Shown here piece after piece: positions 57,618 through 64,000 of a DNA stretch of 64,000 nt. This DNA comes from Pseudomonadota bacterium. Lineage in GTDB: Bacteria; Pseudomonadota; Gammaproteobacteria; Burkholderiales; Ferrovaceae. The translations under genes were made by a program, and so were the position numbers. Each line of letters starts with the position of its first letter. The first letter of the stretch is position 1. Under the pieces are notes generated by a model that was given only the letters and a program-made list of their open reading frames with translations, was not told the DNA's origin and ran no database searches. The DNA lies in assembly GCA_021805725.1 (NCBI GenBank), contig JAJZEH010000037.1, positions 307,799 through 371,798 of the forward strand. Direction: 5' to 3'.

Positions 57618-58512
57618 AGTAGTCTTGGCGCTTGTCCTGGCCGCCGAGAAACGCTTTTTCCTGGGCCTTGACAAATCTGTCCATGATCTTCAAGTCTTTT
57701 TCATTGAGCCGAAGTGCTGCATCAACCCAAATTCTGATCACCTGCATCAGGTCGCCGTAGGTGATTTGATTGAGGCAGTTGCGTACTTGCTGTACTGCCC
57801 TGATTCCATTGGCACGCCGATCATGTTTTACAACGAAATCATAAACTGCTTGGACGCCGGATCCTGGCTCTGCAAGAACATCCACAACACCCATTTCATA
57901 CAACTCATCTGAAGAATAAATTTTCCCACTCAAAATCATCTTCTCGGCAAGGACAACGCCCACCTTGCGCGCAAGAAGGTTGTAGGCGCCCATCCCCGGA
58001 AAAAGGTTGAATAAAATTTCCGGGAATCCCATTTGACATCCTTTCTCGGCAATGATGACATCATTTGCCAAAGCACCCTCAAATCCTCCCCCAAGTGCGC
58101 TTCCTTGAACCAAAGCAATCGTCGTGATGGGGAGATAGTAATGGTTCAATCTAGGAAAAAGCATGTTGATGCACTCAGTTCCGTAATGCATCAAAGCATC
58201 TCTGTCCTGAGCCTTGATCAAATCCCTGAACAGCGAAAGCTGACCACCTAAGCTAAATATTCCGGATTTTAACGATGATGACACAGAATACCGGATCGTG
58301 TGCATCTGTCCATCTACCCAAACCTGCCCGCCAGAATTCTCGATGGCATCCTGATGTTGTTGCGCTTCGTTGAGCAGTTGCAAATTAAAGCATGGCACTT
58401 CATCCTGCATCAATTGTGACCAAAGCACACCATACTCAGTATTAAAATTCACGGATAGTTGAGAGTAATTTGCATTCAGCAAGGCTTGGCTGTCAGAAAT
58501 GAGTTCCATCAT
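57607..58512 (-). CDS. rpfF: DSF synthase (RpfF-like crotonase)
   Basis: 301 residues from the ATG at 58512 with AGGGG five bases upstream; a start at 58536 has no ribosome-binding site. The crotonase fold has LVQGSALGGGFEGAL with Glu145, and GFPEILFNLFPGMGAYN with Glu165. The two glutamates are 20 residues apart, as the catalytic pair Glu141/Glu161 is in Xanthomonas RpfF. The C-terminal part with RIWVDAALRLNEKDLKIMDR also matches. It would convert 3-hydroxyacyl-ACP to cis-2-unsaturated fatty-acid signals. It faces rpfC tail to tail, unlike Xanthomonas where rpfF and rpfC are adjacent in a head-to-tail or divergent order with rpfG. Confidence 0.9.
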   Translation of the reverse strand: MMELISDSQALLNANYSQLSVNFNTEYGVLWSQLMQDEVPCFNLQLLNEAQQHQDAIENSGGQVWVDGQMHTIRYSVSSSLKSGIFSLGGQLSLFRDLIKAQDRDALMHYGTECINMLFPRLNHYYLPITTIALVQGSALGGGFEGALANDVIIAEKGCQMGFPEILFNLFPGMGAYNLLARKVGVVLAEKMILSGKIYSSDELYEMGVVDVLAEPGSGVQAVYDFVVKHDRRANGIRAVQQVRNCLNQITYGDLMQVIRIWVDAALRLNEKDLKIMDRFVKAQEKAFLGGQDKRQDYFIA

Positions 58513-58585
58513 TAATCCCCTAGTTTTCAGATGCATCGATTGGATCGTTAATATATAAGCCGTTTACTTCTTAAACTTTTTGGAT

Positions 58586-58897
58586 TCACGCTGCCAACTT
58601 CAGCACATTTGCAACTTTAACCTTTGGTTTAAACCTTCGGCGCGCCTGCCATAAATCGTAAGAAGCTTGCTTGGCAATCCAAAGATCAGCTCGCGCTCCA
58701 CGAACTTTTTCCAACCAAAGTTCCAGCCGTAGAGCCATTTCGGGTGATATCGCAGCGCGCCCATTCAAGACTCGAGATAACGCAGCTCTAGTGACACCAA
58801 GTTGAGATGCCGCTTGTGTAACGGTGAGTCCCAAAGCCGGCAATACATGAACCCTAAGGGTTTCACCTGGGTGTTTTGGGCTGATCTTTTTAATCAT
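58586..58897 (-). CDS. higA: HigA-type antitoxin, no toxin partner visible
   Basis: 103 residues from the ATG at 58897 (GGAGAGG upstream); a TTG five codons earlier is less likely. The N-terminal SPKHPGETLR and the helix-turn-helix TVTQAASQLGVTRAALSRVLNGRAAIS are diagnostic of HigA-family antitoxins, with the WIAKQASYDLWQA tail. Normally a HigB RNase gene precedes it by a few bases. The 232 bp up to the next gene contain no HigB reading frame on the minus strand. It may be a solitary regulator, or the toxin has been lost. Confidence 0.85.
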   Translation of the reverse strand: MIKKISPKHPGETLRVHVLPALGLTVTQAASQLGVTRAALSRVLNGRAAISPEMALRLELWLEKVRGARADLWIAKQASYDLWQARRRFKPKVKVANVLKLAA

Positions 58898-58946
58898 GCG
58901 CGACCTCTCCAACTGCTATTACGTGTGTTGATTTCTTGTGTTCGAA

Positions 58947-58973
58947 TGTATAGTGTGGCGTTTCGGTGGTCAA
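58947..58973 (-). promoter_or_regulatory. possible promoter of higA
   Basis: On the minus strand TTGACC (58968-58973) and TATACA (58947-58952) are 15 bp apart, about 50 bp before the higA ATG. Hexamers are good, the spacing is short. HigA proteins often autoregulate at such sites. Confidence 0.4.
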
Positions 58974-59129
58974 TGAATCAAAACCCCAAATACAGTGGGG
59001 AAACATCATCAATTCATGCATTCACAGATCAGAGCCCTGGCTGGTCCACAATTTGTGGCATGCAATACATGGTTGATTTGCACTGATTTGTTGAAGTCAA
59101 ATGCGGCACAAAATTGGAATGGGTACAGC

Positions 59130-60305
59130 ATGATTAACCCCGAACATTGGCTGAACCGTAAACGTTTCATACTCTACTCGATCGTTTCACTGCTAATGCT
59201 TTTGCTGTATTTCGGAGCATTATTTTTTCATTCGGATTTTGTTATTTCAAACGGAATCTCTCTCATATCCGACTTCCGGATATTCTGGGCAGCATCACAC
59301 CTTGCTCTTACCGGCCATGCATTAGATGCCTACAATTCCACAAAATTGTGGGATGCCGTTTCAGCATTGGATAAATCTGCTGTGGAAGGCCGCTTCGGAT
59401 GGTTTTATCCACCCACTTTTTATCTGGTTATCCTCCCCCTGGCCACTCTTCCCTATCTGACTTCATATTTCATCTTTATGACAAGCACCTTCGTGGGATA
59501 TGTTGCAGTCTTCCATCAGATTATTCGGGATCGCCTGGCCTTATGGGGCCTGGCCGGATTTTCTGGCGTCTGGATAAATGTAATGGATGGTCAAAATGGG
59601 TTTCTTACGGCTGCGATTGCAGGGGCTGCGCTTCTCTTTCTACGCGAACGACCCATACTGTCTGGAGTATTTATTGGATTGCTTTCAATAAAGCCGCAAC
59701 TTGCCATTTTGTTTCCTGTTGCACTTTGTGCCATTGGTGCGTGGCGCACAATCCTTACCGCTGGCGTAGTAGCAACAATCCTGATGAGCATGAGTGTCAC
59801 CGTATTGGGTCCAGAAACTTTCATGGCTTGGCTGAAAGGAATTGGTCAAGCGAGAACGATGTGTCTTGAATCCGACACAATCGCAATTGTCATGCCTACG
59901 GTCTTTTCTGCATTGCGATTGGCCGGTATTTCCATAGCATGGGCCTATGCCATGCACTTCACGATTGCCGCCATTGTTGCAGTAATGGTATGGCGTATCT
60001 GGCGATACAGTAAAAACCACGCAATTCAAAATGCAGCACTTATGACGGCAACCTTCTTGGTCAGCCCGTATATATATTTCTACGACATGACATGGCTTGC
60101 TCTTGCCATTGCCTGGGTCGCCAAATCGGGAATTGAGGAGGGATGGTTGCCAGGAGATCGTGTGACATTGGTAGCAGTATGGCTGTTGCCCATTGCACTC
60201 TTCACGATCGCCTGGTTTACCAATGTTCAGATCGGTCCAGTGGTATTGCTCATATTGCTGGTCAAAATCATGCGCCGTAGCCGGATCAACGCTCGGCCGG
60301 CTTGA
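59130..60305 (+). CDS. integral membrane glycosyltransferase-like protein, GT87/DUF2029 (paralog 1)
   Basis: 391 residues from the ATG at 59130; an upstream frame adds an implausible polar N-terminus. About nine to eleven hydrophobic segments are visible. Asp48 in SDFRIFW lies after the first membrane segment, where GT-C enzymes carry their catalytic Asp. RFGWFYPPTFYLVILPL, GQNGFLTAAIAGAALL and SIKPQLAILFPVAL are conserved in all four copies here and match the GT87 (DUF2029) family. GT87 enzymes use polyprenyl-phosphate sugars on the outer face of the inner membrane. It runs against the other three copies and overlaps paralog 2 by 20 bp at the 3' ends. Confidence 0.72.
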   Translation: MINPEHWLNRKRFILYSIVSLLMLLLYFGALFFHSDFVISNGISLISDFRIFWAASHLALTGHALDAYNSTKLWDAVSALDKSAVEGRFGWFYPPTFYLVILPLATLPYLTSYFIFMTSTFVGYVAVFHQIIRDRLALWGLAGFSGVWINVMDGQNGFLTAAIAGAALLFLRERPILSGVFIGLLSIKPQLAILFPVALCAIGAWRTILTAGVVATILMSMSVTVLGPETFMAWLKGIGQARTMCLESDTIAIVMPTVFSALRLAGISIAWAYAMHFTIAAIVAVMVWRIWRYSKNHAIQNAALMTATFLVSPYIYFYDMTWLALAIAWVAKSGIEEGWLPGDRVTLVAVWLLPIALFTIAWFTNVQIGPVVLLILLVKIMRRSRINARPA

Positions 60306-61515
60306 AGGATTCAGAGTATCTTGCGGCTTGGTTGACACGGCTCATGGTCTTTCGAATCAGCCACACTCTTCTCAGGATAATCCACTCAAGCAACAGCACC
60401 CCCCATGGTCCCAACTGAATGGCTGTCGCTTTTGCCACAACACTACATATCAGTGGAAGTAACCAGGCCAGAACCATGACCTCGCGTTCGCCTTTTTTCC
60501 ATCCGTGCTGCAATGCAAACGAGCTCATCCATGCGACAGGTAGCGCAAGCCATGTCAAATCGTATTCAAGAATATAAGGACTGACCAGCAGGGTTGAGTT
60601 GGCAAGTATTGCTGCGCGCAAGGAATGCTCCCGACAGTGTCGCCAAACCCACCATACGGCAGATGCGGCACCAATGGCAACCAGGGTATGAGCAGCATAT
60701 GAAAGCGCGACGGAAGCTCCCAACAGACGGCAGAATGCAAATATGGTCGGCATATGGATCCAGTAAGAAGGACCATTGATTTCTGTGAATTGACGAGCCA
60801 TATTGAGGCTATGAATCCATCCCACGAATGTGTCAGCGCCCAGTATCGCCATTCCCGCTGCTAGTATGGCAAGGGCTGAAAAAAATGCCGTAATCAGCGT
60901 ACGCCAGGCACCTATGGCAATCAGGGCAACGGGAAACATCAGCGCCAAATGAGGCTTAACAGTCAGCAAGCCCAACAATACACCCGAAAATACAGGTTTC
61001 TTTTCCAGGCGCAGCAACGCCAACCCACCCAGGGCCGCTGTCAGGAAACCGTTTTGCCCTCTCAGAAGGTTAATCCATAATCCTGAAAAAGATGCCAACA
61101 CCCAGCGGGCCTCCGGATTTTCAACAATGCGCAGAATAACCAGCACGTAAAATACCAAGGTAGGCAGAATAAATGCAAAATACGCTGGGACATATGGAAG
61201 CAATCCTAACGGCAAGATGACCAAATAAAATGAAGGCGGGTAAAACCAGCCAAAGGTTTCCTTGACGTCAGGGTAAAGCATCAGCACAGATTCGCGCAAT
61301 TTTGAAACGATGTAAGCGTCTGAGGCATGACCATCCAAGGCAATCCGTGAAGCGGTCCAGAAGACGGTAAGGTCAGAAGCGATGGCGTAACCATTGGGAC
61401 TGACAAAATTTGAGAACCAGATAAATCCAAAAGCAAATGCCAGAAAAAAAACCACCGTCAAACCACCATAGAATTTGATGCGCGCAGAATTTAGCCAATA
61501 ATTTCCAGCATTCAT
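60286..61515 (-). CDS. integral membrane glycosyltransferase-like protein, GT87/DUF2029 (paralog 2)
   Basis: 409 residues from the ATG at 61515, which overlaps the stop of the next upstream copy as ATGA. Asp48 is in SDLTVFW, at the same position as in paralog 1. FGWFYPPSFYLVILPLG, GQNGFLTAALGGLALL, TVKPHLALMFPVAL and VSPYILEYDLTWLALPVAW are shared. The C-terminal tail is longer and basic. It is the last gene of the minus-strand three-copy operon. The acceptor and donor are unknown. Confidence 0.72.
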   Translation of the reverse strand: MNAGNYWLNSARIKFYGGLTVVFFLAFAFGFIWFSNFVSPNGYAIASDLTVFWTASRIALDGHASDAYIVSKLRESVLMLYPDVKETFGWFYPPSFYLVILPLGLLPYVPAYFAFILPTLVFYVLVILRIVENPEARWVLASFSGLWINLLRGQNGFLTAALGGLALLRLEKKPVFSGVLLGLLTVKPHLALMFPVALIAIGAWRTLITAFFSALAILAAGMAILGADTFVGWIHSLNMARQFTEINGPSYWIHMPTIFAFCRLLGASVALSYAAHTLVAIGAASAVWWVWRHCREHSLRAAILANSTLLVSPYILEYDLTWLALPVAWMSSFALQHGWKKGEREVMVLAWLLPLICSVVAKATAIQLGPWGVLLLEWIILRRVWLIRKTMSRVNQAARYSESFKPAER

Positions 61516-62696
61516 GCTTCTCTCCGCCCCCAGAATTTGAATTCCGGGATCCGTCTTGTAATCGTCCACAACAAGGCTGCAGACACAAAAGGCCCAATCT
61601 GAATCTTTGTGAGCAAAGCAAACACAACCACAATCAGAGGTGTGAACCAGGCTGCCAGAAGGACTTCTCTTTCTCCAGTCTTCCACGTAGATTCATGGCC
61701 AATTTTTGCAATCCAGGCAATGGGGAACCCAAGCCAGGCCAGATCGTATTCAAATAAATAAGGGCTGGCCAGCAGGGTTGCCGTCATCAGGGATGCTGCT
61801 TTCAAGAGGTAGGCGACATCTGATCGCCAGACGATCCAAACAATTCGCGCTGACCATAAAGCCACAAAACCATGTGCCGCATATGAGAAAAGTGGTGCTG
61901 CGCGAAGCATCCGCATAAAGGAAAACACGGTTGGCATCATTGGCGATGTCTTGCCATTGACCATGATTGAACGTGCAACATCCAGGCCATGTAGCCAAGC
62001 ACTTATTGAGTCAAACCCCAGCACCAGTACGCTAAGGCTCATGTATAACAAGGCGGTCAGGCCAGAAATTGCCAGCACCCGCCAGGCTTTACGTGCGATC
62101 AATGCCAGTGGAAAAAGAAGTGCCAGGTGCGGCTTTATCACCAATAGACCGATTAATATTCCAGCCAAGGTACTTTTTCGCTCCAGTGACAATAGGGCAG
62201 CGCCAGCGAGTGCCGCAGTAAGCAGTCCATTCTGTCCTGTGAGCAGATTGATCCAGATTCCAGGGAATGCTGCCAGCAACCACATTGCCGTTTTTCCATT
62301 AACGAATTTGCGGAATACGGCAACATAAGCCGTTACTGATGCAATCATGAAACTACTATAAGCAGCCCAATATGGAAGCAGACCCAAAGGAAGGATCAGA
62401 AGGTAGAACGTGGGCGGATAAAACCAGCCATAAGCCCCTTTTATGTCAGGTGCGATCAGGGCCATCGCTTTATGGAGTTGATCTGGAATATACGCCTCAG
62501 CAGAGTGCCCTGATAGGGCCATCTGTGCCGCAACCCAGAATACGGTCTGATCTGAAACAATCACGTCGTGTGGTGATGCTTGAAACCACCAGTGGCACAG
62601 TGCGCCCACGCCGACGATTACATATAAGGCGAAAATAATTTTTGGATATACGCTGAGACGCGTAATGTTCAGCCAATGGGCATTGGCTGAATTCAT
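61512..62696 (-). CDS. integral membrane glycosyltransferase-like protein, GT87/DUF2029 (paralog 3)
   Basis: 394 residues from the ATG at 62696 (ATGA overlap with paralog 4); a longer frame upstream lies inside that gene. Asp49 is in SDQTVFW, with YGWFYPPTFYLLILPLG, GQNGLLTAALAGAALL and VIKPHLALLFPLAL. Its N-terminus MNSANAHWLN resembles paralog 2's MNAGNYWLNS, so those two may be the most recent duplicates. Overlaps at both ends suggest translation in series. Confidence 0.72.
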   Translation of the reverse strand: MNSANAHWLNITRLSVYPKIIFALYVIVGVGALCHWWFQASPHDVIVSDQTVFWVAAQMALSGHSAEAYIPDQLHKAMALIAPDIKGAYGWFYPPTFYLLILPLGLLPYWAAYSSFMIASVTAYVAVFRKFVNGKTAMWLLAAFPGIWINLLTGQNGLLTAALAGAALLSLERKSTLAGILIGLLVIKPHLALLFPLALIARKAWRVLAISGLTALLYMSLSVLVLGFDSISAWLHGLDVARSIMVNGKTSPMMPTVFSFMRMLRAAPLFSYAAHGFVALWSARIVWIVWRSDVAYLLKAASLMTATLLASPYLFEYDLAWLGFPIAWIAKIGHESTWKTGEREVLLAAWFTPLIVVVFALLTKIQIGPFVSAALLWTITRRIPEFKFWGRREA

Positions 62697-63898
62697 GGAC
62701 GAGCAATCAGCGGCCTTGTGTAGCAACTGGCACGCCTCAGGATGATTATCAACAATGCCATCAGAACCCATGGGGCAATCTGAATTGAGGCAATCCTCGC
62801 AGTGAGTAGCATCATGGCGGGCAACAGCCAGGCAAGGACCAGGGTCTCAATCTCCCAACGCAACCAGCCACGCTCCACGCCGTGCTTTGCCATCCAGGCG
62901 ATCGGAAGGGCAAGCCACGTCAGGTCGTAGATCAGAATATAGGGACTGATCAGCAATGATCCCGCGATGAGTGCAGCATGACGCAATTCAGAATCTAAAG
63001 AGCTCTTCCAGATGATCCAGATCGCCATTGCAACCATGGCTGCAACCAAAAAATGCATTAGATAAGCCCATGGAAGCGGCACGCCCAGCAAATGAAGAAA
63101 TGAAAAAACAGTTGGCACGCGCATCCAGAAATGTGTTCCACCGAATTCAAGAAGGGATTTTGCGACGTCAATGCTCTTGACCCATGACTCCAGAGTTGCC
63201 ATGCCAAAAAGCACAGTTGAAGCAGCTATTGATAGCGCACTGGTAAGGGTAGCCGCGATAATTGTTTTCCATGCTTTGGAGGCAACCAAAGCGACCGGAA
63301 AAAGCAGTATAAGTTGGGGCTTTATCGACAGAATCCCAATGAGCACACCGGACATTACGGGGCGTTTTTCCATAAGCAAAAGTGAGGCACCCGCAATGGC
63401 TGCAGTCAAAAAGCCATTTTGACCCGTCACAAGGTTATCCCACAGTCCTGAAAACCCGGCGAGACACCACAGGGCTTCAGTGCTCACATAAATTCTGTGG
63501 ACGACAAACGCGTATGCTAAAAGCGTCAGGCTCATAAATAGCAGGTACGCAACCAGATAAGGAACATAGGCAAGAGGGGCAATGATCAGAAAGTAATTTG
63601 GAGGATAAAACCATCCATAGGAGCCCTCTTTCACTGTTGGATTAATCGTATGGATGACGCTGTGCAACTTGGCCAGTTGGTACGCTTCTTCAGGGTGACC
63701 CAGCAATGCCAGATGAGAAGCGCTCCAAAACACGCTGAAATCAAACCCAAGGGAAATCCCCTCTGGACTCACCAGGTTTGAATGAAAAACCAGTCCAATG
63801 GCCAGGATCGTAAACACCAAGGCCATGGTCCTCGCATAGAGTTGTAGGCGTCTACGGCTAAGCCAATGGCAATCCAGCTTTGTTGGCACAGCAATCAC
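62693..63898 (-). CDS. integral membrane glycosyltransferase-like protein, GT87/DUF2029 (paralog 4)
   Basis: 401 residues from a GTG at 63898, two bases after the stop of the preceding gene; a GTG at 63889 has better spacing to GAGG and is an alternative (398 residues). Asp53 is in FDFSVFW, with YGWFYPPNYFLIIAPLA, GQNGFLTAAIAGASLL, SIKPQLILLFPVAL and ISPYILIYDLTWLALPIAW. It is nearest to paralog 1 in several motifs (SIKPQL, TAAIAGA). It heads the three coupled copies, though the operon may begin further up, outside the window. Confidence 0.72.
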   Translation of the reverse strand: MIAVPTKLDCHWLSRRRLQLYARTMALVFTILAIGLVFHSNLVSPEGISLGFDFSVFWSASHLALLGHPEEAYQLAKLHSVIHTINPTVKEGSYGWFYPPNYFLIIAPLAYVPYLVAYLLFMSLTLLAYAFVVHRIYVSTEALWCLAGFSGLWDNLVTGQNGFLTAAIAGASLLLMEKRPVMSGVLIGILSIKPQLILLFPVALVASKAWKTIIAATLTSALSIAASTVLFGMATLESWVKSIDVAKSLLEFGGTHFWMRVPTVFSFLHLLGVPLPWAYLMHFLVAAMVAMAIWIIWKSSLDSELRHAALIAGSLLISPYILIYDLTWLALPIAWMAKHGVERGWLRWEIETLVLAWLLPAMMLLTARIASIQIAPWVLMALLIIILRRASCYTRPLIARP

Positions 63899-63900
63899 CC

Positions 63901-63999
63901 TCAGGGGGACTGTTCACTCTCGGGAGTGGGAGATTCTCCGTTCATCGCATGTTGAATGTTGCCTATGGCCGGACCCAGAATCAAAATGAACAACAATGG
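63901..63999 (-). CDS. 3' end of an unidentified gene (rest outside window)
   Basis: The last 32 codons of a minus-strand gene run in from the window edge. They encode a hydrophobic LLFILILGPAIGNIQ stretch and then a polar tail rich in Pro, Glu and Ser, ending SEQSP. The stop lies two bases before paralog 4, so it is probably part of the same operon. The LGPAIGN segment resembles the end of some Flp-type pilins, but the fragment is too short to say. Confidence 0.5.
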   Translation of the reverse strand, partial: PLLFILILGPAIGNIQHAMNGESPTPESEQSP

Positions 64000-64000
64000 G

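Noticed and set aside
58913..59129. Search for a HigB toxin upstream of higA
   Set aside because: All three minus-strand frames are broken by stops, and no HigB signature segment is present.
1..64000. CRISPR arrays, insertion sequences, prophage or integrase genes
   Set aside because: No regularly spaced repeats, transposase motifs or recombinase frames were seen on either strand.

Overview
The window is a gene-dense piece of a Gram-negative proteobacterial chromosome. A betaproteobacterium is most likely: there is a tripartite MdtABC-type RND pump with its own outer-membrane factor, an MlaF-type ATPase, a uvrB / aminotransferase / tRNA-Asn neighbourhood, and Tat and c-type cytochrome modules. 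Base composition is fairly GC-rich up to about 54 kb and visibly more AT-rich after that. The genus cannot be fixed from the sequence alone. I see no rRNA, insertion sequence, CRISPR array or integrase, and no gene-free stretch longer than about 235 bases.

0-6 kb: the end of a membrane electron-transfer module (c-type cytochrome, Tat-exported 4Fe-4S protein, NrfD membrane subunit, lipoprotein cytochrome), an FNR-type regulator, then a probable periplasmic copper-handling set (DUF2946-like protein, a beta-barrel with a Cys-rich mature N-terminus, a TlpA thioredoxin, a PCuAC chaperone). 5.9-11.1 kb (minus): one coupled operon of a PabB-PabC fusion, an NMT1/SsuA-type ABC importer and a BKACE enzyme. 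11.2-17.6 kb (plus): tartrate/malate-type dehydrogenase, FadN-type multifunctional enzyme, thiolase and EtfBA, a beta-oxidation unit. 17.6-24.2 kb: panD, nadC-nadA, a proton-pump-like P-type ATPase, and nadB, which appears to begin at a CTG codon. 24.4-34 kb: an orphan OmpR-type regulator, rmlBA, a glycine-zipper lipoprotein, ettA, and a 1397-residue SNF2 helicase. 34.2-48.3 kb (plus): a roughly 14 kb unbroken run mlaF-mdtA-mdtB-mdtC-outer-membrane factor-nadE-nudC-FAD oxidase. 48.3-53.8 kb: an M13 peptidase, uvrB, an aromatic/aspartate aminotransferase, and tRNA-Asn with clear promoter and terminator.

54-64 kb is the accessory-looking part. It holds a complete DSF (diffusible signal factor) quorum-sensing set: an RpfG-like HD-GYP regulator and an RpfC-like hybrid kinase on the plus strand, meeting a convergent RpfF-like DSF synthase. 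An orphan HigA-type antitoxin follows, then four paralogous GT87/DUF2029-type integral membrane glycosyltransferase-like genes. The first runs plus and collides tail to tail with three translationally coupled copies on the minus strand. The window closes inside another minus-strand gene that probably belongs to the same operon.

Two architectural traits recur. ATGA-type start/stop overlaps couple most operon neighbours. Seven of the eight convergent gene pairs overlap at their 3' ends (4-33 bp), and the eighth is 6 bp apart. NAD metabolism is over-represented (nadA, nadB, nadC, nadE, nudC).
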